Positions 6,894 to 13,336 of a stretch of 13,336 nt of DNA are shown piece after piece (the first letter of the stretch is position 1; every line of letters starts with the position of its first letter). The translations under genes and the position numbers were made by a program. Under the pieces are notes generated by a model. The model saw only the letters and a program-made list of their open reading frames with translations, searched no databases and was not told the DNA's origin. This DNA is from Actinomycetes bacterium (lineage in GTDB: Bacteria > Actinomycetota > Actinomycetes > Actinomycetales > Actinomycetaceae): positions 1 to 13,336 of the forward strand of contig JAEWHO010000007.1 in the NCBI GenBank assembly GCA_023387755.1, given 5' to 3'.

Positions 6894-6922
6894 AACGTAG
6901 CGCCCGGGCGTGACCGGGCGAA
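6894..6922 (-). promoter_or_regulatory. Candidate mntR promoter with a dyad in the spacer
   Basis: On the minus strand TTCGCC (6922-6917) and TACGTT (6899-6894) are separated by exactly 17 bases and could be a weak -35/-10 pair. The perfect inverted repeat CGCCCGG-N6-CCGGGCG (6901-6920) fills the spacer and overlaps the -35, a common place for an operator. The hexamer matches are poor, so the dyad is firmer than the promoter. The mntR Shine-Dalgarno AGGA is at 6887-6884. Confidence 0.4.
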
Positions 6923-6926
6923 CGAG

Positions 6927-6982
6927 AGCTGCGTTGCGGAAGTGAATGTGGTGGGGGTAACCGCTTCGCGGGGAACGCAGCT
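6927..6982. repeat. 9-bp inverted repeat in the mntR-mrp divergent region
   Basis: AGCTGCGTT (6927-6935) is the exact reverse complement of AACGCAGCT (6974-6982), 38 bases apart. The right arm falls where the -35 element of the mrp promoter would be. A smaller hairpin, CCGC-TTC-GCGG, lies between the arms at 6961-6971. A related AACGTAG occurs at 6894-6900. Confidence 0.6.
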
Positions 6983-7001
6983 GGGAGCTTTCTCCTACAA
7001 T
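6972..7001 (+). promoter_or_regulatory. Candidate promoter of the mrp operon
   Basis: TACAAT (6996-7001) matches the -10 consensus at five of six positions and is flanked by a small dyad CTCC/GGAG. No good TTGACA-like -35 is present at the normal spacing; the sequence there is GGAACGC (6972-6978). An activator-dependent promoter, or an alternative sigma factor using a GGAAC-type -35, is possible. The start site would leave a leader of roughly 90 bases before mrpA. Confidence 0.45.
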
Positions 7002-7020
7002 GGAGGTGGACCTTTCCCGA

Positions 7021-7076
7021 GGCAGCCCAGTATGTGAGTAAAAGACCGGTGCGCCGTCGCTTCCAGTGGGACTGCC
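7021..7076 (+). promoter_or_regulatory. Potential structured 5' leader of mrpA
   Basis: GGCAGCCC (7021-7028) can pair with GGG-A-CTGCC (7068-7076) over eight base pairs with one bulged A, enclosing about 39 bases. Inside, GA-C-CGG (7044-7049) can pair with CCGTC (7054-7058) around a TGCG loop. The outer stem ends 12 bases before the mrpA Shine-Dalgarno GAGG (7089-7092). No T tract follows, so it is not an intrinsic terminator. I do not recognise it as a known riboswitch class. Confidence 0.35.
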
Positions 7077-7099
7077 CGCAACCTATCTGAGGCCCAATA

Positions 7100-10000
7100 G
7101 TGACCTTCTTTATTCTGCTGCACGCCCTAGCGGCGTTGCTTGCGCCTGCCATTATGCGTGCCGGACGGCGCGGATTCCTCCTCTTAGCTGCCATCCCGGC
7201 TAGCGCTACCCTATGGGTCCTCACCCACGTTCCTGCGGTGATGGCGGGCCAGATCCGCACTGAAAAGGTGGACTGGATTCCCTCCCTGGGGATCACCTTC
7301 GCCTTTCGGCTCGATCCCCTCGCAGCGGTCATGGCGCTGATCGTCACCGGCGTGGGGGCTCTAGTGCTGGTGTACTGCTCGCCGTATTTTGCGCGGCATG
7401 CCTCCGCACTTGGCCGTTTCGGAGGGGTATTTGTGGCCTTTGCGGGGGCCATGTTCGGGCTCGTCACCACCGACAACACGCTTGCGCTCTATATTTTCTG
7501 GGAAGCAACTACCGTATTCTCGTTCCTGCTCATCGGGCACCACCACCAGCGTCAGCCCTCACGCCGTGCCGCTCATCAGGCCATTATCGTCACCACTATC
7601 GGCGGTCTGGCAATGCTTGCCGGATTCATTATGATGGCCGCCCTGCCCGGTGGTTCATACCAGCTGTCTACGCTCATTGCCCGCGCCCACAACGGAGAAT
7701 TAGCTGCTGATCAGCCGCTGCTGTTAAGCGTCTGCGCCTTCTTGATCCTCATGGGGGCGGCCTCCAAATCAGCGCTCATCCCCACCCACTTCTGGCTTCC
7801 CGCCGCGATGGCTGCGCCCACTCCGGTATCTGCCTATCTGCATGCTGCCGCCATGGTGAAAGCGGGCGTCTACCTTGTGGTCAGACTCAATCCGGGATTC
7901 GCCCACCTGCCGATCTGGCAGGCAACCGTGCTCACTTTAGGCCTTGGCACCATGATCTTGGGTGGCTACCGAGCACTCCGTCAATACGACATTAAACTCC
8001 TACTCGCTTTCGGTACCGTCTCGCAATTGGGCATGATGATCGCGATCGTGGGGATGCCACACTCGGGCATGGTGTTGGCAGGGCTCGTCATGATCGCCTC
8101 CCACGCGCTGTTCAAGTCCGCCCTCTTCCTGTGCGTCGGCATTATTGACTGGTCTTACGGGACCCGCGATGTACGCGAACTATCGGGGATCGGTCGCCGC
8201 CTACCGGGAGTGGCCGTCAGTGCCGCGATAGCGATCGCCTCTATGATCGGCTTGCCGCCATTCTTGGGGTACGTCGCTAAAGAGGCAGCCCTGCACGAGC
8301 TCGTCCACCAGACCACTACGGGTAGCGTGACCTCCGGTGTTGCGCTCGGCATCTTCGTATTCGGCTCCATCCTGACCTTCGCCTACGGCCTCCGGTTTTG
8401 GTGGGGCGCCTTCGCTACCAAACCGAGGCTGTGCACTGCCCCCGGCCACCCGGTCGGATGGTTAATCCAGACCTCCCCGGCAATCCTGGCAGCAGGCGCA
8501 CTTGCGGGCCTCGCGCCCGGCGTCGTCGAGAACCTCCTCGCTCCCATTGCCCGCCTGAGCCAACCGCGCGGCACCGTACCCGCCTCCGTATTTACGGCGA
8601 CGACGACGCCACCGGCCAGTCTGGAAGTTTCCGGGCATCTGACTTTGTGGGGCGGAGTCGGGTGGCCACTGTTCCTTACCGTGCTTGTGATAGGAGGGGG
8701 TACGGGGCTGTTCCTGATCCGCGCGCGCGTCGAACGCTGGCAGGCCGCGCTACCGCACGTACCCAATGCGGAAGAAAGCTTCCGGCGCAGCGAGCAAGTG
8801 CTTGAAAATATAGCCGCCGCTCTCACCTCCGCCACCCAGCGCGGCTCCCTACCCTTCTATCTTTCGACCATCCTCGTCACCGTGATGGGAGCGCTATTTT
8901 TCAAGCTGGTTAGCCAGGCGCCCAATATCGGGGCGGTGCGCCCCTACGACCATATTGCTCAAATCCCGGTAGCTGCCGTGACGGTTATCGCGGCTTTTAT
9001 GGCAGCCCGGGCTCGACGGCGGCTGAAAGCGGTATTCCTGCTGGGCGTATCCGGCTACGGGGTGGCACTAATTTTTGCCCTGCACGGTGCGCCCGATATC
9101 GCCCTTACCCAGGTGTTGGTGGAGACCGTAACCCTCGCAGTGTTCGTACTCGTGTTGCGCCGCCTGCCCGCCTACTTCTCCAACCGGCCGCTGCGCACCT
9201 CCCGGTACGTGCGCGCCGCGATCGGTGCCTTCACCGGCGTAGTGGTATCCCTGCTAGCGCTGGCCGCCACCTCCGCCCGGATCCATACCCCCGTATCAGA
9301 ACATTTCCCAGCGGAAGCACTCAGTTTCGGTTACGGGCACAATATCGTGAACGTTACGCTCGTCGATATTCGCGCTTGGGACACCTTCGGGGAAATCGCG
9401 GTGGTACTCGCGGCCGCCACGGGGGTTGCCTCGCTGCTGTTCCTACGCGCCCGCACAGGGATTGTCGATCGCGGCCGGAACGTACGCTCGGCCGATACCC
9501 GGCGCGTGTGGGACTCACGCTCACTCGATAAAGCGGAGACACTCGCCAGCGCCGCCAAAGAAGTAGCGGTAGATCGCGCTCGCAGCCAGGTACTCCTCCA
9601 GCCCGGCCGAGGCCGCACCTGGCTGGCCGGTGCACAGACGCTCGCACCCCGCCGCCGTTCCGTGGTGTTCGAGGTTGCTGCCCGGCTCATCTTCCACACC
9701 ATGATGCTGCTCTCCCTCTACCTGCTTTTTGCCGGCCACAATGCGCCCGGAGGCGGTTTCGCAGGCGGCATCATGGCCGGCACCGCCCTCATGGTGCGCT
9801 ACCTGGCCGCCGGGCGCTACGAGCTGGGAGAAGCGCTCCCACTCCATGCCGGCCATGTGCTGGGCACGGGGTTGGTGCTCTCCGCCATCGCCGGTCTACT
9901 ACCCGTATTTGTGGGCGGCACGATCCTGCAAACCACCGTATTCGACTTCCACCTACCCATCTGGGGAGACGTACACCTGGCCACCGCGCTCCTATTCGAC

Positions 10001-10201
10001 ATCGGCGTCTACCTGCTCGTCATCGGGCTAGTACTGGATATTTTGCGCTCCCTTGGCGCAGAAATCGACCGCCATATCGAGATCGAAAGGCGAGAAGACG
10101 ACGCCCCGGCTGGGACCGCCTCGGCGGTGCACGAAGCCAATGACGAGGCCCTTATCCGAGATGACGCCGATCATGCCGCACAGGAGGTGGCACATGACTG
10201 A
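7100..10201 (+). CDS. mrpA: Mrp cation/proton antiporter subunit A fused to subunit B
   Basis: A 1033-residue membrane protein, the largest part of the Mrp antiporter complex. Residues about 1-500 are the NuoL-like proton channel unit, with E135 (FWEATT), K223 (ASKSALIP), K254 (MVKAG), K299 (DIKLLAFG) and K339 (HALFKSALFL) at the positions of its conserved charged line. Residues about 585-785 form the MrpA C-terminal membrane region, including APDIALTQVLVET (664-676) and DIRAWDTFGE (756-765). Residues about 855-985 are a complete MrpB domain with FAGHNAPGGGFAGG (877-890), so no separate mrpB is needed. The last 45 residues are charged and acidic. The start is GTG at 7100 with GAGG seven bases upstream; an in-frame TGA at 7088 rules out a longer form. 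It is the first gene of the operon and overlaps mrpC by eight bases. Confidence 0.95.
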   Translation: MTFFILLHALAALLAPAIMRAGRRGFLLLAAIPASATLWVLTHVPAVMAGQIRTEKVDWIPSLGITFAFRLDPLAAVMALIVTGVGALVLVYCSPYFARHASALGRFGGVFVAFAGAMFGLVTTDNTLALYIFWEATTVFSFLLIGHHHQRQPSRRAAHQAIIVTTIGGLAMLAGFIMMAALPGGSYQLSTLIARAHNGELAADQPLLLSVCAFLILMGAASKSALIPTHFWLPAAMAAPTPVSAYLHAAAMVKAGVYLVVRLNPGFAHLPIWQATVLTLGLGTMILGGYRALRQYDIKLLLAFGTVSQLGMMIAIVGMPHSGMVLAGLVMIASHALFKSALFLCVGIIDWSYGTRDVRELSGIGRRLPGVAVSAAIAIASMIGLPPFLGYVAKEAALHELVHQTTTGSVTSGVALGIFVFGSILTFAYGLRFWWGAFATKPRLCTAPGHPVGWLIQTSPAILAAGALAGLAPGVVENLLAPIARLSQPRGTVPASVFTATTTPPASLEVSGHLTLWGGVGWPLFLTVLVIGGGTGLFLIRARVERWQAALPHVPNAEESFRRSEQVLENIAAALTSATQRGSLPFYLSTILVTVMGALFFKLVSQAPNIGAVRPYDHIAQIPVAAVTVIAAFMAARARRRLKAVFLLGVSGYGVALIFALHGAPDIALTQVLVETVTLAVFVLVLRRLPAYFSNRPLRTSRYVRAAIGAFTGVVVSLLALAATSARIHTPVSEHFPAEALSFGYGHNIVNVTLVDIRAWDTFGEIAVVLAAATGVASLLFLRARTGIVDRGRNVRSADTRRVWDSRSLDKAETLASAAKEVAVDRARSQVLLQPGRGRTWLAGAQTLAPRRRSVVFEVAARLIFHTMMLLSLYLLFAGHNAPGGGFAGGIMAGTALMVRYLAAGRYELGEALPLHAGHVLGTGLVLSAIAGLLPVFVGGTILQTTVFDFHLPIWGDVHLATALLFDIGVYLLVIGLVLDILRSLGAEIDRHIEIERREDDAPAGTASAVHEANDEALIRDDADHAAQEVAHD

Positions 10202-10757
10202 CATGTCCGCCTCCCTCACCCTCGTGGCGCTCGCGGGATGTTTGATCGCCATCGGGGTGTACCTACTTTTGGAACGCACCCTCAGCCGCATCATTATCGG
10301 CCTGGCGCTACTCACCAACGGCATTAACGTGCTGATCTTGGTGGCCGGAGGTGAAGCCGGCACCCCGCCGCTCATCGGTCGCGACGATCCCCGCCCCATC
10401 TCCGACCCGCTCCCACAAGCATTCATCCTCACCGCTATCGTTATCACCCTGGGAGTAACCGCGTTCCTCCTAGCGATGGCCTATCGTTCCTGGCAGCTCA
10501 ATGACCACGATGAAGTACAGGACGATCTGGAAGATCGCCGGATCGCCAACCGGGAGTTGCGAGATGCCATGGCTCGCCGCCGTCTGGATGACGACGGCAC
10601 CAGCGTAGAAGAGGATGCTGCCTTGAGTCGCGATGAAACCGCCGGAACTGAAGCAGACGACACCGAAGCAGACGACACCGAAGCAGACGACACTGAAGCA
10701 GACGACACTGAAGCGCCCCACCAGCAGCGCTCCGAAGCAGAGGAGAACGCCCAATGA
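10194..10757 (+). CDS. mrpC: Mrp antiporter subunit C with acidic repeat tail
   Basis: A 187-residue NuoK-like subunit. Residues 1-100 hold three membrane helices with the family motifs GLALLTNGINVLIL (36-49) and DPLPQAFILTAIVI (71-84). The start is ATG 10194, with an ideal AGGAGG (10182-10187) six bases upstream; in-frame codons further upstream belong to the overlapping end of mrpA. From about residue 101 the protein becomes a charged cytoplasmic extension, ending in four exact EADDT repeats (153-172) and a Gln/Glu-rich tip. The core is ordinary; the extension is longer and more acidic than the function of MrpC is known to need. The ATG of mrpD overlaps its stop by four bases. Confidence 0.95.
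   Translation: MTDMSASLTLVALAGCLIAIGVYLLLERTLSRIIIGLALLTNGINVLILVAGGEAGTPPLIGRDDPRPISDPLPQAFILTAIVITLGVTAFLLAMAYRSWQLNDHDEVQDDLEDRRIANRELRDAMARRRLDDDGTSVEEDAALSRDETAGTEADDTEADDTEADDTEADDTEAPHQQRSEAEENAQ
10650..10709. repeat. 15-bp tandem repeat, four copies, in mrpC
   Basis: Four consecutive 15-bp units GAAGCAGACGACAC(C/T) occupy 10650-10664, 10665-10679, 10680-10694 and 10695-10709. They differ only at the last base, a synonymous Thr codon position. They encode EADDT repeats in the MrpC tail. Near-identity at the DNA level suggests recent expansion, and copy number can change without shifting frame. Confidence 0.95.
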
Positions 10758-12289
10758 AGCTGTCGTGGATCGTTCCGCTGCCGATTCTCATACCGCTCCT
10801 GGCCGCCGGTGCCGCGCTCGCCTTCGGGCGTCACCCGCGCCTGGCGCGGGCTATCGCCCTCGCTGCATTGAGCCTGAGCTTGACGGTGGCGATCGTGCTT
10901 ATCGTCGTCGTCGACCATAATGCGCTCGTGCTGGACATCGGATCATGGGCGGCCCCCGTGGGTATCACCCTGGTGGCCGACCGTTTCTCCGCTTTGATGT
11001 TGGCAGTTTCAGTGGCCGTCACCCTTGCCGTTTTGGTGTACACGACGGCGCAGGGAGTGGCCGATGAAGATGAGGGCGCCCCCGTTGCGGTCTTCTACCC
11101 GACCTTCCTCATCCTGTCCGCCGGAGTATCCAATGCCTTCCTCACCGGGGACCTATTCAACCTCTACGTAGGCTTCGAGATTCTGCTGGTATCCTCCTTC
11201 GTGCTCATCACGCTGGGAGGGAGCCGGGACCGAATCCGAGCGGGGACGATCTACGTCGTCGTCTCCCTCCTGTCCTCGGTGCTATTTTTGCTGGCCATCG
11301 CGCTTACCTACGCCGCTATTGGCACGGTGTCCTTCGCGCACATGTCACTGCGGCTCGCTGAAATCGACCCGGCCATGCGGACCATTATCCACCTGGCATT
11401 ACTGAGCGCATTTGGGATTAAAGCGGCCGTATTTCCGCTCTCGGCGTGGCTGCCGGACTCCTACCCCACTGCCCCCGCACCAGTGACGGCGGTATTCGCG
11501 GGCCTCCTCACCAAAGTGGGGGTCTACGCGATTATCCGCACCGAAACGCTCCTTTTCCCGGACGGCGAACTGGCGGACCTGCTCGCCTGGCTGGCTCTAG
11601 CAACGATGCTGGTAGGAATCCTCGGGGCAGTGGCGCAAAATGACCTCAAACGTATGCTGTCATTCACGCTGGTTTCCCATATCGGCTTTATGATCTGGGG
11701 AATCTCCACCTATACGGAAGCTGGAATTAACGCGGCCATCTTCTACGCCGTCCACCACATCATCGTGCAAACCTCGCTGTTCCTGGTAGCCGGACTCATC
11801 GAACGTTACGGGGGCACCACCTCGCTAGTGCGCCTCGGCTCTCTAGCCCATGCGGTACCGCTACTAGCCGTCCTTTATCTCATTCCGGCACTGAACCTGG
11901 CAGGAGTGCCGCCCTTCACTGGCTTCATCGGCAAAGTAGGGCTCATCCAAGCGGCCGCTGAGCGAGGACAAACCGCGGACTATCTCCTCATCGCTGGCGC
12001 ATTAATCGCCTCGATCTTGACCCTGTACGCGGTAGTGAAAAGCTGGAATATGGCCTTCTGGCAGGAAGCCGATGAACCCCTGCCCGCAGTGAAACCGACG
12101 GCCCCCATGCTCGGAGCCGCCAGCAGTTTAGTGGTACTGGCGCTGGTGCTGAGTGCGGGAGCCGGTCAGGTGCTGCGCTATACCGAAAGCGCGGCGGCGC
12201 GCTTGATGAACCCGGCCTACTATATCGACGCCGTCATCGTGGACAACGGGCGCGGGCACGGCCAATCCGATGCGGAGGTAATCAAATGA
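10754..12289 (+). CDS. mrpD: Mrp antiporter subunit D
   Basis: A 511-residue NuoM/NuoN-like antiporter subunit with about 14 hydrophobic helices. The charged residues of the proton path include E142 (VGFEILLVSSF), K223 (GIKAAVFPLSAWLPD), K254 (LLTKVGVYAI), K299 (NDLKRMLSF) and K394 (GFIGKVGL). The signature SYPTAPAPVTAVFAG lies at 236-250. Position 339, in HHIIVQTSLFL, is Gln where MrpA of this operon has Lys in the equivalent HALFKSALFL. The start overlaps the mrpC stop (ATGA), with AGAGGAG (10739-10745) eight bases upstream. The hydrophilic C-terminal end from about residue 475 is short. Together with MrpA it forms the proton-translocating core of the complex. Confidence 0.95.
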   Translation: MKLSWIVPLPILIPLLAAGAALAFGRHPRLARAIALAALSLSLTVAIVLIVVVDHNALVLDIGSWAAPVGITLVADRFSALMLAVSVAVTLAVLVYTTAQGVADEDEGAPVAVFYPTFLILSAGVSNAFLTGDLFNLYVGFEILLVSSFVLITLGGSRDRIRAGTIYVVVSLLSSVLFLLAIALTYAAIGTVSFAHMSLRLAEIDPAMRTIIHLALLSAFGIKAAVFPLSAWLPDSYPTAPAPVTAVFAGLLTKVGVYAIIRTETLLFPDGELADLLAWLALATMLVGILGAVAQNDLKRMLSFTLVSHIGFMIWGISTYTEAGINAAIFYAVHHIIVQTSLFLVAGLIERYGGTTSLVRLGSLAHAVPLLAVLYLIPALNLAGVPPFTGFIGKVGLIQAAAERGQTADYLLIAGALIASILTLYAVVKSWNMAFWQEADEPLPAVKPTAPMLGAASSLVVLALVLSAGAGQVLRYTESAAARLMNPAYYIDAVIVDNGRGHGQSDAEVIK

Positions 12290-12906
12290 AACGTATTCCT
12301 CCCTTGGGAATGGTCGTGTGGATTACGGCGGTGTGGGTGCTGCTGTGGGGCGATCTGTCCCTTGGCAACGTGGTCAATGGCATCATCGCGGCTTTTGGGC
12401 TGTGGTTCGTGCTCCCACTACCGCGAGTGCATCGCCGCTACCGGATCCGCCCCCTGGCACTGGTCGTACTGGTTGCTGTCTTCCTCAAAGATGTTGCGGT
12501 TGCCAGTTGGCAGGTGGCTACGCTGGTATGCGCTCGCCGCCAACCGCGTAGCGCCGTCGTCCGGGTGGAACTACGCAGCCATAATGACCTCTACCTGTCA
12601 GCGGTGGCGATGCTCACCACCCTCGTGCCGGGCTCAGTAGCCGTGGAAGCACTGAAATTCTCTGGCATTATCTATGCTCACGTCCTCGACGTTGACGCCG
12701 ATAACCCGCGCCGTAGCCTGGATGAGTTCCGCGCCAGTGTACTGGCCCAGGAGGAGCGGCTGCTGCGGGCAGTCGCTTCCGATGCCGAACTTATCGACGC
12801 CGGCTACGATCCGGGATGGCGCTGCCAGGGCGGGGACTATATCCGTGCCGATATAGCCGCCGAAAGTGTGCGCGCGGAAGCGGTACCCGCGGAAGGAACG
12901 CCATGA
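12286..12906 (+). CDS. mrpE: Mrp antiporter subunit E
   Basis: A 206-residue subunit with hydrophobic segments at about 8-45 and 55-80 and a cytoplasmic domain carrying the family motifs TTLVPGSVAVE (111-121) and HVLDVD (132-137). The last 50 residues form a charged tail ending in an Ala/Glu/Val-rich stretch. The ATG overlaps the mrpD stop by four bases, and GGAGG (12274-12278) lies seven bases upstream. MrpE is a structural subunit of the antiporter assembly; no catalytic role is known for it. Confidence 0.95.
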   Translation: MKRIPPLGMVVWITAVWVLLWGDLSLGNVVNGIIAAFGLWFVLPLPRVHRRYRIRPLALVVLVAVFLKDVAVASWQVATLVCARRQPRSAVVRVELRSHNDLYLSAVAMLTTLVPGSVAVEALKFSGIIYAHVLDVDADNPRRSLDEFRASVLAQEERLLRAVASDAELIDAGYDPGWRCQGGDYIRADIAAESVRAEAVPAEGTP

Positions 12907-13310
12907 CCGACCCCCTCCTCACCACCGCGAATACGCTCCAATACGGAGCCTTCGCCCTGCTGGCCGCGGCCGTCATTATCGTACTTATCCGAATGGGGCG
13001 CGGCCCTTCGATGCTCGATAGAGCGCTCGCGATGGACGTCATTACGGCCGCGTTGATCGGCGCGGTAGCCACCTGGTCGGCCCTCACCCGCAGACTCGAC
13101 CTCATCCCCGCACTGGTGGGCCTGGCCATGGTGGGGTTTATTGGCACGACGGTGATCGCGCGTTTCATGGTGATCGATAATGCCGAGGAGGCCCGCGTCC
13201 TAACGGAACAGGAAGAAGCCGAACTCGATGCCGCCCCTATCGACGACGACGCCGCCCCCGTCCACGATATTGACGGGACCCCGGAAGGAGACCGGCATGA
13301 ACTGGACTAG
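12903..13310 (+). CDS. mrpF: Mrp antiporter subunit F with acidic tail
   Basis: A 135-residue subunit with three membrane helices at about 12-30, 44-60 and 70-90. The MrpF signature GPSMLDRALAMDVI (34-47) carries the conserved aspartates D39 and D45. After residue 92 the protein ends in a very acidic tail rich in Glu and Asp, including EQEEAELDAAPIDDD. ATG 12903 is chosen because it overlaps the mrpE stop and has AAGGA (12893-12897) five bases upstream; an earlier in-frame ATG at 12816 would lie inside mrpE. The 3' end overlaps mrpG by 14 bases. Confidence 0.95.
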   Translation: MTDPLLTTANTLQYGAFALLAAAVIIVLIRMGRGPSMLDRALAMDVITAALIGAVATWSALTRRLDLIPALVGLAMVGFIGTTVIARFMVIDNAEEARVLTEQEEAELDAAPIDDDAAPVHDIDGTPEGDRHELD

Positions 13311-13336
13311 TGTGGCCGAACTAATCGGTGCTGTAT
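13297..13336 (+). CDS. mrpG: Mrp antiporter subunit G, start only
   Basis: An ATG at 13297 with AAGGAG (13285-13290) six bases upstream opens a frame reading MNWTSVAELIGAV to the window edge. Both the position after mrpF and the residues fit the MrpG N-terminus, the last gene of the usual Mrp order. Only 13 codons are present. The start lies inside the mrpF coding end, continuing the overlapping style of the operon. Confidence 0.8.
   Translation, partial: MNWTSVAELIGAV

Noticed and set aside
7002..7006. GGAGG resembling a Shine-Dalgarno site
   Set aside because: No ATG, GTG or TTG follows at a workable distance in an open frame of useful length.
7000..7041. A 13-codon frame (ATG GAG ... TAA) in the mrp leader that could be a regulatory peptide
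   Set aside because: Its ATG overlaps the -10 hexamer and would precede the likely transcription start; it also has no ribosome site upstream.
7021..7076. Known riboswitch classes, including Na+ and c-di-AMP types, for the mrp leader
   Set aside because: I could not match any consensus by eye; only a generic stem with an inner hairpin is supported.
10470..10918. Minus-strand frames opposite mrpC and mrpD with Cys/Val or Ser repeats
   Set aside because: They arise from the 15-bp mrpC repeat read backwards; the plus-strand genes are unambiguous.

Overview
The window is high-GC bacterial DNA with the look of an actinomycete (Actinomycetota). The evidence is the GC-rich third codon positions, the frequent GTG starts, a dCTP deaminase of the mycobacterial dUMP-forming type, an MntR closely resembling the mycobacterial Rv2788/SirR protein, and a NarI-like/4Fe-4S/CCG fusion protein resembling Rv0338c. 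The gene content would suit a member of the Actinomycetaceae or a relative, but that placement is inference. No phage, insertion sequence, CRISPR array or other sign of recent transfer was seen. Most of the window is core-type metabolism and ion transport.

Layout. Bases 1-71 hold a terminator for a plus-strand gene lying off the left edge. A minus-strand tRNA-Gly (anticodon CCC, CCA encoded) follows with a convincing promoter, then a minus-strand secreted lipoprotein with an AMIN-like domain. Diverging from the lipoprotein is a plus-strand pair, dcd and a coupled gene of unknown function. The short gap between lipoprotein and dcd carries a direct repeat of the kind bound by the envelope-stress regulator MtrA. 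Converging on this pair is a three-gene minus-strand operon read in the order mntR-like regulator, membrane-anchored iron-sulfur reductase, MFS exporter, with junctions that abut or overlap.

From 7100 to the right edge is an Mrp (Mnh) cation/proton antiporter operon: mrpA with mrpB fused to its end, then mrpC, D, E, F and the start of G. Every junction is overlapping, and every gene after the first has a good Shine-Dalgarno site. The Mrp proteins form one membrane complex, related to the proton-pumping arm of complex I, that exchanges Na+ (or K+/Li+) for protons.

The 223-base divergent region between mntR and mrpA is the most information-rich non-coding stretch. It holds three copies of a heptamer AACG(C/T)AG in both orientations, a 7-bp dyad in the likely mntR promoter, a TACAAT -10 for mrp, and a potential RNA stem between the mrp promoter and the mrpA start. 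No new multi-gene system is evident. The best leads are this shared control region, the MtrA-like box, and the acidic, repeat-bearing tails on three Mrp subunits.
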